Shown here: piece by piece, positions 17,941 through 27,185 of the stretch | How the letters are laid out: the number at the start of each line of letters is the position of its first letter | How positions within the stretch are numbered: position 1 is the stretch's first letter | From: Terriglobia bacterium | GTDB taxonomy: Bacteria; Acidobacteriota; Terriglobia; Bryobacterales; Bryobacteraceae | DNA length: 64,000 bases | Assembly: GCA_025363475.1 (NCBI GenBank) | Contig: JANYDS010000096.1 | Coordinates: forward strand, 62,001-126,000 | Direction: 5' to 3' | Translations under genes and position numbers: made by a program | Notes under the pieces: generated by a model | What the model was told of the DNA's origin: nothing | Database searches by the model: none | Seen by the model: the letters and a program-made list of their open reading frames with translations, nothing else

Positions 17941-19263
17941 CTATTTGCTGGTATACATCACGCGCCAGATCCTGCCCTTCTGGCTGTCCGTGATGTAGAG
18001 CGACCCGTCGGGCGCTTCCGCAACGCCATCAGGCCGGGATTGCGCCTGCGTACGCCCCGTCACCGGTTCAGTGCCGGCAAAACCATCGGCGAAGACTTCA
18101 TGCTTGCCGGAAGGCTTGCCATTAACGAAAGGCTGGAAGGCAACCACAAATCCATCCTGCGGCAAGGGCGAGCGGTTCCATGAACCATGGAAGGCCACAA
18201 ACGCCCCGTCTTTATAGTGGACGGGAAACTGCTTGCCGTTGTAGAAAGTCATGTCCACCGGAGCCCAGTGGGCCGGGAACGTAGCGACAGGCAGCTTGAA
18301 TTCGGTACAGCGACCCTGAGTCTTGCCGTCGCCGCCATATTCGGGGTTGAGCAGCAGTTTCTGCTGGCCGTAATCGAAGAAGCAGTAGGGCCAACCGAAG
18401 TTGGAACCCATCTCAGCGCGGTACATAGGCTCGGCCGGGCGGTCGGCATTTTCCTGTGCGGAAAACGCTTCGCCCCACATGGTATCGAGTTGGTCGCGGC
18501 TGTTCATAGTGATGTAAACCGCGCCGTCATGCCAGGCAATGGCGGGCATCTGGCGGAGTCCGGTGGCGAAGCGCACGCCGTCAGTCTGTTTCTGGTTCAG
18601 CTTGTTCTCATCGAACTTCCAGATACCTGCATATTGTTCAAGCAGCGGGCAGGGGTCCTGACCGGGAACTTTCGCGCGGCGGTCCTGTGCCTGACAAGCG
18701 TTGGAAGGTGCGCCCACATTGATGTAGAGCGAACCCTTGCCGTCAAACGTAATGCCTTTGTCTTCATGCATCCGCTGTTCCGGCAGTGCGGTCACGATGG
18801 TTTCCGGGTCACCGGTAATTTCCTTGCCGGGGGTGTATTTATAACGGACCACGGTCGTTACCGTCGCGACATAGAGGTAGCCGTTGTGGAGCTCGATCCC
18901 GGTGCTGTTGCCGGCGGGAATGATCTGTTTGACGGTGAGGTGGCCATTGGCATCGGGCGTCATGGCGGCGATGCCTCCGCCGAAGCCCCCGCGACCGCGC
19001 TGCAGCGCGACAAACACATCGCCATTCGGGGCAACGGCCAGGTGGCGGGCAGAACCGTACATGGTGGCACCGGATGTCGCGTTCTTGCCCACGTCGATAC
19101 CGTCTGTCGCGAGGAAGGCGCAGAAGCCGCTGGGGAGCTTCAGGCCGCCGTTTGTGGGATCGCAGGCCGGAGCGGCTTCCAGGTTCGCAACGCTGAAAGA
19201 TGCTGCGGCGCAGGTTGCTGCGAACACAGCAGCGCGGAGATGTTTGGTTACTTTGGCTGTCAT
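17941..19263 (-). CDS. Secreted PQQ-dependent sugar dehydrogenase (sorbosone/glucose dehydrogenase-like)
   Basis: Six-bladed beta-propeller oxidase, about 440 residues, with a signal peptide starting MTAKVTKHLRAAVF. Typical blocks are visible: RHLAVAPNGDVFVAL near the start, HEDKGITFDGKGSLYINVG in the middle, GSNFGWPYCF and FVAFHGSWNR toward the end, and SRPDGVAEAPDGSLYITDS as the last blade. These match the periplasmic sGDH/sorbosone dehydrogenase family, which passes electrons to cytochromes. The ATG at 19263 is chosen because it begins the signal peptide; the frame is open to 19305. It is divergent, with a 62-base gap, from a small cytochrome c that could be its electron acceptor. Confidence 0.88.
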   Translation of the reverse strand: MTAKVTKHLRAAVFAATCAAASFSVANLEAAPACDPTNGGLKLPSGFCAFLATDGIDVGKNATSGATMYGSARHLAVAPNGDVFVALQRGRGGFGGGIAAMTPDANGHLTVKQIIPAGNSTGIELHNGYLYVATVTTVVRYKYTPGKEITGDPETIVTALPEQRMHEDKGITFDGKGSLYINVGAPSNACQAQDRRAKVPGQDPCPLLEQYAGIWKFDENKLNQKQTDGVRFATGLRQMPAIAWHDGAVYITMNSRDQLDTMWGEAFSAQENADRPAEPMYRAEMGSNFGWPYCFFDYGQQKLLLNPEYGGDGKTQGRCTEFKLPVATFPAHWAPVDMTFYNGKQFPVHYKDGAFVAFHGSWNRSPLPQDGFVVAFQPFVNGKPSGKHEVFADGFAGTEPVTGRTQAQSRPDGVAEAPDGSLYITDSQKGRIWRVMYTSK

Positions 19264-19325
19264 TACAGAATAAATAGTATCAGGGGTTATCGCGGAACCT
19301 GGCACAGCCGTTAAGATAGAGGTGC

Positions 19326-19751
19326 GTGAAAAACAGCATTGCGATAACGGTTATCATGGGCTCAGTGAGCATCGCTTTGATGCAGGGCCAGACCGAAAAA
19401 TCGGTCTGGGATGGCGTTTATTCGCCCCTTCAGGCTACTCGCGGGGCAACGGCGTATGCCCTCCGGTGCGCTTCATGTCACTCCGACGATCTGGAAGGCG
19501 CCGGCCAGAATCCTGGCCTGACCGGCGCGGGTTTTCGCAAGGAATGGGACGGCAAGGCCGTCGCTGACCTGTTTGACCGGATACGAATCTCGATGCCCGC
19601 TGACAATCCTGGCTCACTCACTCGCGCTGAAAATGCCGATATCGTCGCTTTCATTCTCAAGACGAATGGTTATCCTGCCGGCTCGGCTGAGTTGAAAAGC
19701 GACGCTGATTCGCTCAAAGTAATTCGGGTGGTTGCGGTTAAACCGAAATAG
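19326..19751 (+). CDS. Small secreted class I cytochrome c
   Basis: 141 residues: signal segment, then a single haem-binding CASCH at about residue 48 and a distal Met candidate in RISMPADNPG, which fits the usual sixth ligand position. One haem is expected in the periplasm. The start is GTG 19326 with AGAGG shortly upstream. The divergent gene encodes a PQQ sugar dehydrogenase, so this protein may accept its electrons; that link is inferred from position only. DNA glycosylase I follows nine bases later. Confidence 0.88.
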   Translation: MKNSIAITVIMGSVSIALMQGQTEKSVWDGVYSPLQATRGATAYALRCASCHSDDLEGAGQNPGLTGAGFRKEWDGKAVADLFDRIRISMPADNPGSLTRAENADIVAFILKTNGYPAGSAELKSDADSLKVIRVVAVKPK

Positions 19752-19760
19752 TCAGATCCC

Positions 19761-20288
19761 GTGTCATATTGCGATTTTGTCAAATCCGGAAAAGCTCATC
19801 CGGTGCATCTCGCTTATCATGACCACGAGTATGGGTTTGCGGTTTCAGATGACCGCGTACTTTTTGAGCGCCTGGTGCTGGAAATCAATCAGGCGGGATT
19901 GTCGTGGGAGACGATCCTGAAAAAGCGTGATGGTTTTCGTGACGCCTATCACGGTTTTGAAATCGCTACCGTAGCCTGCTACGGTGATGCGGATGTGGCT
20001 CGATTACTGGGTGATGCGCGAATCATTCGCAACCGGTTAAAGGTCGCGGCGGCGATCCACAATGCGGGCCGTGTGCTGGAATTCCAAGCTCAGCACGGGT
20101 CTTTCGCGGCATGGCTGGCTTCTCACGGAAAACTTGCGAAAGCAGATTGGGTGAAGGTCTTCAAGCAGAACTTCCGGTTCACCGGCGGCGAGATTGTGAG
20201 TTTATTTCTGATGAGTATCGGGCTGATGCCCGGAGCTCATGATGCAGACTGTTCAATCTATCCGTTAACTCAATATCGGGACGCTTGA
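19761..20288 (+). CDS. tag: DNA-3-methyladenine glycosylase I
   Basis: Base-excision repair enzyme that removes 3-methyladenine from alkylated DNA. 175 residues, near the family length of about 187. Hallmarks are YHDHEYGFAVSDDRVLFERL, the active-site stretch INQAGLSWETILKKRDGFR, and KVFKQNFRFTGGEI near the end. The usual C-terminal zinc site is partly altered: the early Cys/His pair is visible, but the last His-Cys region is shortened to DADCSIYPL. The start is GTG 19761. Its 3' end overlaps the convergent TPR gene by 19 bases. Confidence 0.92.
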   Translation: MSYCDFVKSGKAHPVHLAYHDHEYGFAVSDDRVLFERLVLEINQAGLSWETILKKRDGFRDAYHGFEIATVACYGDADVARLLGDARIIRNRLKVAAAIHNAGRVLEFQAQHGSFAAWLASHGKLAKADWVKVFKQNFRFTGGEIVSLFLMSIGLMPGAHDADCSIYPLTQYRDA

Positions 20289-21877
20289 ATCCAGGCATCC
20301 GACCGGGCCCACGCCGCGTCGAACTGCCTTCCGATATCAATAGATGGCTTTCCCTGGCCGTCAAGTGCAGCTTTCAAGCCGAACAGCGACCAGCCATTAT
20401 TCGGATGTTTTTTGAGTTCTTCGCGGTAGGTTTGCTCCGCCTCCGGATAGCGTTTCGCTTCCAGCAGTGCTGCGCCCAGCCAGTGCTGCGCGGCAAAGGG
20501 CAGGGTTTCCGGTTCGTCGTAGATCAATTTGTTGTAAAGTTCCACGCCCCGCTGAAACGCGACGATGGCTTTATCCGGATCGCCGTCGGCGCGATAGAGT
20601 TCGCCTTCGAGAATCCCCCCCAGTGCCCCGATCAAATTCTTCGCCGGATGTCCGCGAAATACAGCGTCTGATTCCGCCGCAGTCTTCAGAACTCGCGCCA
20701 GATAAGGCCGTGCAAATTCCTTTTCGCCCGTCCGCAGGTGCGCATAGCCCTGGCCGAAATCCCAGATGCCCGCAGCAATGGTTTCAGTCGGGCGCTTCGT
20801 AATTTCCAGCACTTCATCAAAACGCCCGAAACGAATCAGTGTCAACACCTGCAGCATGTTGCTGCCATTGAGCCGGGTGTAGTCTTTCGCCGCCTGATTG
20901 GCCACCGATCCCTGGCCATCCATTGATGCGGCGAAGAGCAGCATGTGCAGGTTATGGTCCGGGTAAATCGCAAACCCTTCACCGATGGCAGCCTTCTGAT
21001 CGGAGTGCCAGGCTTCGATATTGGCGCGCACCGAATCAGGCCAGCGCCCGAGTTGATTGTAAGTATGCGCGGGCATGTGATTGAGGTGGCTGGCACCAGG
21101 TATCTGATGCCCCAGCGTATCGGCGCAAGCCTCAGCCAGACGTGGTTCCGTGGTGGCTTCGGTCAGGTGAACATAGAGGTGGCAGGCGCCCACATGGGTG
21201 TGGTCCATGGCAATGATGCGTTCCAGTTCTTTGGCAATTTTCTGGACGGCTGGCGCGTTGATGTCACGCGAACCGCGCCGCGGTTCCATGATGAATAAAG
21301 AGTCCGCGTAGAGGGTGCCGGCGTCCAGATCGTTCGGGAAACGCTCACTGAGTTTCCGCATGGCTTCGGCGTAAGCGCCATCCTGATCGCGGCGTTTCGC
21401 GACCTCGAAATGTTCCACATAGCGAACCGTCATAGCCTCAATCAGCGCCGCTTCAATCGGCGTGGTGTGGCCGGGCGCGAGCGCAATAGCTTTCTGCATC
21501 GCCGCGTATGCGTAGGGTGCTTCAAACGGCTGCATGGGGCCGTTGAGGTAAGAACCCCAGGACCAGGCTTCGCCCCAGTAACAGATGGCACAATCAGGGT
21601 CACGCTTCTCAGCCTCGCGGAAGGCACGCGTTGCATCCTGCTTGCCGTAGGCGTACATAAGCTGGAAGCCCTGATCGAAGTACGCCTGCGCCCCAGCGTT
21701 CTTTGATGAGATCGGCCGCGTGAACTTGCCCAGGGCTTTGGGGAATAGCGCCATGGGTTCGGCGAAGTTCTTCGGCAAACCGCTGGGGGCCATGTCGTTG
21801 TCGTGCGACATCGGCGGGGCCTGGGCGAACATCGGCGCTGCGAGCAGCGAAAGAATGAGAATCAGCGGGCGAATCAT
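20270..21877 (-). CDS. Secreted tetratricopeptide-repeat protein with DCAICYWG motif
   Basis: About 535 residues. A signal peptide (MIRPLILILSLLAAPMFAQ) supports ATG 21877, which has AAGGAA upstream; the frame is open to 21928. Helical TPR-like repeats fill the protein: GAQAYFDQGFQLMYAY near the start, a block around LERIIAMDHTHVGACHLYVH, and TPR units near the end. A Cys-x2-Cys within DCAICYWGEAWSWG resembles a family of uncharacterised secreted TPR proteins with DCAMCYWG; it lacks the His of a haem site. Function is unknown. Confidence 0.8.
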   Translation of the reverse strand: MIRPLILILSLLAAPMFAQAPPMSHDNDMAPSGLPKNFAEPMALFPKALGKFTRPISSKNAGAQAYFDQGFQLMYAYGKQDATRAFREAEKRDPDCAICYWGEAWSWGSYLNGPMQPFEAPYAYAAMQKAIALAPGHTTPIEAALIEAMTVRYVEHFEVAKRRDQDGAYAEAMRKLSERFPNDLDAGTLYADSLFIMEPRRGSRDINAPAVQKIAKELERIIAMDHTHVGACHLYVHLTEATTEPRLAEACADTLGHQIPGASHLNHMPAHTYNQLGRWPDSVRANIEAWHSDQKAAIGEGFAIYPDHNLHMLLFAASMDGQGSVANQAAKDYTRLNGSNMLQVLTLIRFGRFDEVLEITKRPTETIAAGIWDFGQGYAHLRTGEKEFARPYLARVLKTAAESDAVFRGHPAKNLIGALGGILEGELYRADGDPDKAIVAFQRGVELYNKLIYDEPETLPFAAQHWLGAALLEAKRYPEAEQTYREELKKHPNNGWSLFGLKAALDGQGKPSIDIGRQFDAAWARSDAWIQASRY

Positions 21878-21891
21878 TGCGTATATTTCCT

Positions 21892-22461
21892 TCAACAGTA
21901 GCGGACTCGTGGAACCGAACCTCTGCACGCTATGGATGCAGCATAGCCCTCAGGTGCCGTAATGTCGAGGGCGAAGATATCGGTGAGGGGGGCGGCGAAC
22001 AGCTCTCCGCCGGCTGCTTTGGAGCGGGCTTCCCGCTGCGTCCAGCGCTGGAAGAGCTCCGGAACGGTGTCCGGCAAATCGGTTTCGCTTAAACGCCGGA
22101 GCAGCGCGGCAATGTCTACTTTCGGCCGGACGCGTTCGATGTCGATTCCCACGGGTGCGTCTTCGCACAGAGCAAACAGGGCATAGTCGCCCGCGTGCGA
22201 AAGATTGAAGTGAAGCCGCGCTTCCGGTTGCAGCGCGGGTTTGCCATGCGGCCCCGTTAGGAAGCGCAAAGCTGCGGCTGGCTGGTTCAAATAACTGCCC
22301 AGGATGGCACGCAGCGCGGCACGCGAACGAATCCACCGGATTCTGTCTCCTTCAAAGCGCAGTCGGGCGGCCCGGGCGGTTTCGTCAAAGGAAAGAACCG
22401 CAGCGTCGTGGCCAGGGTGCGGTTCAGTCAGCGAAATCGTCCAGACATCGACAAGTGGCAA
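21892..22461 (-). CDS. 4'-phosphopantetheinyl transferase (Sfp type)
   Basis: Transfers the phosphopantetheine arm from CoA to a carrier-protein serine. 189 residues, short for the Sfp class (about 220-240). The catalytic signatures are intact: FNLSHAGDYALFAL, the Mg-binding GIDIERVRP, and WTQREARSKAAG. The annotated start is TTG 22461, with no clear ribosome site. Only 16 bases separate it from the earliest possible start of the divergent radical SAM gene. No polyketide or peptide synthetase lies in the window, so its target carrier is unknown. Confidence 0.87.
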   Translation of the reverse strand: MPLVDVWTISLTEPHPGHDAAVLSFDETARAARLRFEGDRIRWIRSRAALRAILGSYLNQPAAALRFLTGPHGKPALQPEARLHFNLSHAGDYALFALCEDAPVGIDIERVRPKVDIAALLRRLSETDLPDTVPELFQRWTQREARSKAAGGELFAAPLTDIFALDITAPEGYAASIACRGSVPRVRYC

Positions 22462-22517
22462 GCCCTGATCTTAGCGGGTGACTTTAGAGGGTCAATCGGC
22501 AGCCGCTAACGTTCAAT

Positions 22518-22546
22518 TTGACAATGGCGAACAAAAGACGAATAAT
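22518..22546 (+). promoter_or_regulatory. Sigma-70-type promoter upstream of radical SAM gene and purine operon
   Basis: A perfect TTGACA at 22518-22523, a 17-base spacer, and AATAAT (5 of 6 consensus) at 22541-22546. Transcription would begin near 22553. This places the radical SAM start downstream (ATG 22574, or leaderless GTG 22553) and rejects the longer GTG 22478 frame start. With only eight bases between the radical SAM stop and xdhA, the same promoter may drive the purine genes. Confidence 0.7.
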
Positions 22547-22573
22547 AGCGAGGTGCTGTTCGGCGATTCTCCC

Positions 22574-23539
22574 ATGACGGGCTTGGTCGGAATCGCGAAA
22601 CTTGCGGCTCAGAGTGAAGTACTGGAATCGAAACGTGTGGTCCAGTACTTCGAACTCGAATCGCGGGGGCTGCTGAACCGGACCAGGCCCGGGTTGCCGT
22701 TTGAATGGACGCTGAACCCTTATCGGGGCTGCGAATTTGGCTGCCGTTACTGCTACGCCCGTTACTCCCACGAGTTCATGGAACTGCGCGACAGCGTGGA
22801 TTTTGAAGACAAGATTTATGCGAAGTTGGGAGTCGGCCCCATCCTGCGGCGTGAGTTGAAACGGCTGGCTCCAGGAACGCGCATTTCCATCGGCACCGCC
22901 ACTGACCCTTACCAGCCAGCCGAAAGACGTTTTGCGCGCACCCGCGCTGCCCTCGAAGCTTTCGCCGAACAGCGCGGGCTGGTGCTTTCCATCACCACCA
23001 AATCTGATCTCGTGAAGCGCGACGTTGCGATGCTCCAACAAATTCAGCAGCACAATTCCGTCAGCGTCAACATGACTATCACAACGCTCGATACAGAGCT
23101 GGCGCGCCTGCTGGAACCGCGTGCGCCACGGCCAGAATTGCGCCTGCGTGCAGTGCGCGAACTGGCGGCGGCGGGCATTCCCGTAGGTGTGTTTCCCAAC
23201 CCCATCATGCCGCTCATCACTGACCAGGAAGCGCGCCTGGACGCCCTTGCCCGCGCCGCGCAGGAACACGGCGCGACCTACTTCGGCGGCGGCGTTCTGT
23301 TCCTGATGCAGTGCTCCCGCAAAGTCTTTTTCCCCTTCGTGGCACAGCACTTTCCGCATCTGCTGCGCCGCTACCAGGAGCGCTATGAAGGGGTGGCGTA
23401 TCTCAAGGGTCCATACCGTGACATGATTCGTGACCGCGTGGCTGCGATCCGGTTGAAACATGGCTTACGCTCCGGCCCGCCCGGTCCGGAAACCCTTTCC
23501 TGGGACAGCCCGCAAGGCGAATTGTTCTCAATACAGTAA
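22574..23539 (+). CDS. Radical SAM protein (SPL-like / Rv2578c-PA0069 type)
   Basis: About 321 residues. The 4Fe-4S motif is CEFGCRYCYA inside LNPYRGCEFGCRYC, followed by ISIGTATDPYQPAE and ITTKSDLVKRDV, typical of the spore-photoproduct-lyase-like subgroup of radical SAM proteins. The reaction is not known for this subgroup. The promoter at 22518-22546 lies inside the longer open frame, so the shorter ATG start is chosen; GTG 22553 is an alternative. It lies just ahead of the purine operon, but no role in purine use is implied by its domain. Confidence 0.88.
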   Translation: MTGLVGIAKLAAQSEVLESKRVVQYFELESRGLLNRTRPGLPFEWTLNPYRGCEFGCRYCYARYSHEFMELRDSVDFEDKIYAKLGVGPILRRELKRLAPGTRISIGTATDPYQPAERRFARTRAALEAFAEQRGLVLSITTKSDLVKRDVAMLQQIQQHNSVSVNMTITTLDTELARLLEPRAPRPELRLRAVRELAAAGIPVGVFPNPIMPLITDQEARLDALARAAQEHGATYFGGGVLFLMQCSRKVFFPFVAQHFPHLLRRYQERYEGVAYLKGPYRDMIRDRVAAIRLKHGLRSGPPGPETLSWDSPQGELFSIQ

Positions 23540-23547
23540 AATCGGGT

Positions 23548-24900
23548 GTGGCGACTCCCGTCTGTCGCGAGTTCCAGTTCACCTTAAACGGCCTGCCCGT
23601 AAAGGTGAGCGGAGTCGCACCGCAGATCACACTGCTCGATTTCGTTCGGTCCCGCGGGCTCACAGGCGCGAAGGAAGGCTGCGCCGAGGGTGAGTGCGGG
23701 GCATGCGCGGTTCTTTTCATACGCAACAGCGTCAACGGCACCTGCTACCAGCCGGTAAATAGCTGTCTGGTCCCTCTGCCGGCGGTTGCCGGGCAGGAAG
23801 TGCTCACGGTAGAAGCGCTGGCCGAATCCGGCGAACTCTGTGAAGTGCAGCAGGCGATGGCGGCGGGGGGCGGTTCGCAATGCGGTTACTGTACCCCCGG
23901 GTTTGTCGTCAGTATGTTTGCGGAACACCACAGGCGTGAAAACCGGCCCGCGGACGTTCATGCTCTTTCCGGAAATCTGTGCCGGTGTACCGGGTATCGG
24001 CCCATTCAGGACGCGCTGAAATCTCTGGGGACACCCGGCGGGAGCGCGCTGAAGCGGCGTCTGGGCAAGCCGGCGCCCAGGTTTGCGCCGGTCCGCTACG
24101 AGAGCACGGAGGGGCGTTTCTCGCGCCCCGGGAATCTGGCGGAATCTCTGGACCTGATGGCCGCTGATGATGCGGCGCAGTTCGTCGCCGGGAACACCGA
24201 TCTTGGCGTCCTGACCAACTTGCGTGGGCAGCGCTTTCCGCATTTGATCAGCCTCGAAGGCGTCGCGGAACTGCGGACTTTCCATGCGGGCAGTGATTAC
24301 GTCGAAATCGGGGCTGCACTGACGCTGAGCGAAATTTCTGAACGGTGGAGCGATGCGCCTGACGTGTTTCGCGAATGGCTTCGTTTATTCGCTTCTCCTC
24401 TGATCCGCAATCGCGCCACGCTGGGCGGCAATCTGGCCACCGCATCACCCATAGGGGATTCCGCACCGCTGCTGTTGGCCTTGGGTGCAGAAGTGGTGAT
24501 CGCAAACTTGACAGGCAACCGCACCGCACCGCTCAGCCAGTTCTTCCTCGGCTATCGCAAGACCCTGCTCAAGCCGGGTGACATTTTGCGCGCCGTGCGG
24601 CTTCCCAAACCCCTGCCCGACGTCGTGCGCTTCTATAAAGCAGCGAAGCGCAGCACGGATGACATCAGTACTGTAGCGATCGGAATCGCGGTAGTGGGCG
24701 ACAACCTTCGAGCGGGGTTCGGCGGCGTGGGACCCGTCCCGGTCGGCCTGACTGCTCACCCCGACGCTCTGCCCGAACTGATCCGCACCACACTCAAACC
24801 GATCAGCGATCATCGCGGCTCTGCGGAATATCGTCTGGCCGTGGCGCAAAGCCTGGTGGCGAAGTTCCGGCATGAGGCTGGGGTATCAACGTGGGTATGA
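23548..24900 (+). CDS. xdhA: Xanthine dehydrogenase, iron-sulfur/FAD subunit
   Basis: Electron-transfer subunit of xanthine dehydrogenase, 450 residues. Plant-type [2Fe-2S] ligands are C45, C50, C53 and C73 (EGCAEGECGAC...NSC); the second cluster uses C112, C115, C145 and C147 (QCGYC...LCRCTGY). The FAD domain follows from about residue 185 (FVAGNTDLG, TLGGNLATASPIGD), then the flavoprotein C-terminal domain. The start is GTG 23548, eight bases after the radical SAM stop. It overlaps xdhB by ATGA. First gene of the purine breakdown operon. Confidence 0.95.
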   Translation: MATPVCREFQFTLNGLPVKVSGVAPQITLLDFVRSRGLTGAKEGCAEGECGACAVLFIRNSVNGTCYQPVNSCLVPLPAVAGQEVLTVEALAESGELCEVQQAMAAGGGSQCGYCTPGFVVSMFAEHHRRENRPADVHALSGNLCRCTGYRPIQDALKSLGTPGGSALKRRLGKPAPRFAPVRYESTEGRFSRPGNLAESLDLMAADDAAQFVAGNTDLGVLTNLRGQRFPHLISLEGVAELRTFHAGSDYVEIGAALTLSEISERWSDAPDVFREWLRLFASPLIRNRATLGGNLATASPIGDSAPLLLALGAEVVIANLTGNRTAPLSQFFLGYRKTLLKPGDILRAVRLPKPLPDVVRFYKAAKRSTDDISTVAIGIAVVGDNLRAGFGGVGPVPVGLTAHPDALPELIRTTLKPISDHRGSAEYRLAVAQSLVAKFRHEAGVSTWV

Positions 24901-27185
24901 GCGTGACGCACGAAAGCGCGCGCGGCCACGTCACCGGCGAAGCGCTGTATACGGATGACCTTGCGGGCCGTCTGCCAGAAATCCTCCACGCCTGGCCTGT
25001 TATCGCGCCGCATACCCACGCGAGGCTTATCCGGATCGACGTAACTCCGGCATTGCAGCAGCCAGGCGTAGTTACCACACTCACAAATGCAGACGTACCA
25101 GGCGAAGGCAACTCGGGCGCGAACCGGCACGACGAACCGCTCTTCCCCGATGAGATTACTTTCCATTCCCAGCCTGTTGCCTGGGTTCTGGGTGAAACGC
25201 TCGAAGCCGCGCGTTTAGGAGCGGCACGCGTCATAGCGGAATACGAACCCTTGCCGGCAATCCTGACAATTCCAGACGCTATCGCAGAAGTCAGTTTTCA
25301 TTCCGGGCCGTTCCACATCGTCCGGGCCGACGCCGCCGCGGCCATTTCGGCCAGCCCTCACAGGCTCTCGGGCGAATTGGCCATCGGCGGGCAGGAACAT
25401 TTCTATCTGGAGACCCAGTGCGCAATCGCCCGCATGGATGAAAGCGATGGCATCGTGGTGGAATCTTCCACACAACATCCCACTGAGACCCAGGAAATTG
25501 TAGCGCGGGTTCTCGGTCTCGCCAACAACCAGGTGACGGTGCAGTGTCTGCGCATGGGCGGGGCCTTTGGCGGCAAAGAAGTTCAGGCGAATCCGTATGC
25601 GGCTATCGCGGCACTGGGTGCCTGGAAAACCAAACGTCCCGTGCGCGTCCGTCTGCCCCGGCACTTGGATATGGTGCTCTCAGGCAAGCGTCACCCGTTC
25701 CTTGCGAAGTTCACCGCAGGCTTCGATACCGATGGCCGGTTACGAGGAGCAGAAGTCAAACTCTATTCGGATGGCGGCTGGAGTCTCGACCTTTCTGAAC
25801 CCGTGCTCTGGCGTGCGCTCTTCCATTGCGACAACACGTATCTGATCCCCGCGCTCGATGCCACCGGCTGGGTTTGCAAGACGCACAAGACTTCACAGAC
25901 CGCCTTTCGCGGCTTTGGCGGACCCCAGGGGATGATCGTGATCGAAGATATTCTCGACCGCATCGCGCGGACTTTGGGCGTGGCCCCGCACCTGGTCCGG
26001 GAGCGCAATTTCTATCGCGAGGGCGACTCCACACATTACGGCCAGCCCGTGAAAGATGCAGCGCGGATCGAACGAATCTGGAATGAACTGAAGGCGTCGA
26101 GTGATTTTGAATCACGACGGGCAGAGGTCAACCGCTTTAATGCCGCGAACCTTCACACTAAGCACGGCATCGCCATCACACCGGTGAAATTCGGTATCTC
26201 ATTTACGGCCACTTTTTTCAATCAGGCCGGTGCGCTGGTGATGTTTTATCGCGACGGCAGCGTGCAAATAAACCACGGCGGCACAGAAATGGGACAGGGC
26301 TTGCACACCAAAATCCGCGAGATCGCCTCACAATCGCTGGGCGTGCTCTCTTCCTCCGTCCGGATCATGCCGACGCGTACCGACAAGGTTCCAAATACCT
26401 CAGCAACCGCAGCCTCTGCGGGCACCGATCTGAATGGCGCAGCAGTATTGGATGCCTGCCGGCAATTGCAGGGTCGCCTGATTCCCGTCGCTGCCGCGTT
26501 GGTGAACTGCGAAGGGTCAAAGGTACGCTTTGCGGCGGGACTGGTAACAGGAGACACCGAAGTTGCGCTACCCATCGCGAAGGTCGTGGAGGCAGCCTAC
26601 CGCCAGCGCATTCCCCTCTTCGCACAAGGCTATTACCGGACGCCTGACATTCATTTCGACCCCATCGCGGCGCGCGGCAAACCCTTTCACTATTTCGCGT
26701 ATGGCGCTGCCGTGGCTGAAGTTGAAATCGACGGCTTCACCGGTGCCCACCGCACGCTGCGGGCTGACCTGTTACAGGATGTGGGCGATTCCATCGCGCC
26801 GGTCATCGACCTGGGCCAAGTCGAAGGCGGCTTCGCCCAGGGCGTGGGCTGGCTGACTCTGGAGGAACTGGTTTGGGACGCGCAGGGACGGCTGGCGACC
26901 AGCGGCGCGTCCACTTACAAGCTGCCTTCGTGGCCGGAATTGCCTGCGGTCTTCAACGTCAACTTCCTCCAGCGTGCCACCGAACCTGGAGTTGTCTTCG
27001 GCAGTAAGGCCGTTGGCGAACCACCTCTGATGCTGGCATTCTCAGTGCGGGAAGCAATACGCGAAGCCATTGCGGCGTTTGGGAAAGGCGGCATTGTTGA
27101 ACTCGACAGCCCCGCCACGCCGGAGCGAATCTATTGGGCAATTGAGCGGGCACGCGACACAGCAATAGAACGGGCACGCGCTTGA
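24897..27185 (+). CDS. xdhB: Xanthine dehydrogenase, molybdopterin-binding subunit
   Basis: Catalytic subunit oxidising hypoxanthine/xanthine to urate, about 762 residues. Molybdopterin-contact loops are present: GGAFGGKE, TAFRGFGGPQG and GGTEMGQGLHTKI. The catalytic glutamate lies in SKAVGEPPLMLAF near the C-terminus. ATG 24897 shares bases with the xdhA stop (ATGA), implying coupled translation; the frame also has a GTG two codons upstream. No xdhC sulfuration chaperone is in the window. The next gene begins at its last stop base. Confidence 0.95.
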   Translation: MSVTHESARGHVTGEALYTDDLAGRLPEILHAWPVIAPHTHARLIRIDVTPALQQPGVVTTLTNADVPGEGNSGANRHDEPLFPDEITFHSQPVAWVLGETLEAARLGAARVIAEYEPLPAILTIPDAIAEVSFHSGPFHIVRADAAAAISASPHRLSGELAIGGQEHFYLETQCAIARMDESDGIVVESSTQHPTETQEIVARVLGLANNQVTVQCLRMGGAFGGKEVQANPYAAIAALGAWKTKRPVRVRLPRHLDMVLSGKRHPFLAKFTAGFDTDGRLRGAEVKLYSDGGWSLDLSEPVLWRALFHCDNTYLIPALDATGWVCKTHKTSQTAFRGFGGPQGMIVIEDILDRIARTLGVAPHLVRERNFYREGDSTHYGQPVKDAARIERIWNELKASSDFESRRAEVNRFNAANLHTKHGIAITPVKFGISFTATFFNQAGALVMFYRDGSVQINHGGTEMGQGLHTKIREIASQSLGVLSSSVRIMPTRTDKVPNTSATAASAGTDLNGAAVLDACRQLQGRLIPVAAALVNCEGSKVRFAAGLVTGDTEVALPIAKVVEAAYRQRIPLFAQGYYRTPDIHFDPIAARGKPFHYFAYGAAVAEVEIDGFTGAHRTLRADLLQDVGDSIAPVIDLGQVEGGFAQGVGWLTLEELVWDAQGRLATSGASTYKLPSWPELPAVFNVNFLQRATEPGVVFGSKAVGEPPLMLAFSVREAIREAIAAFGKGGIVELDSPATPERIYWAIERARDTAIERARA

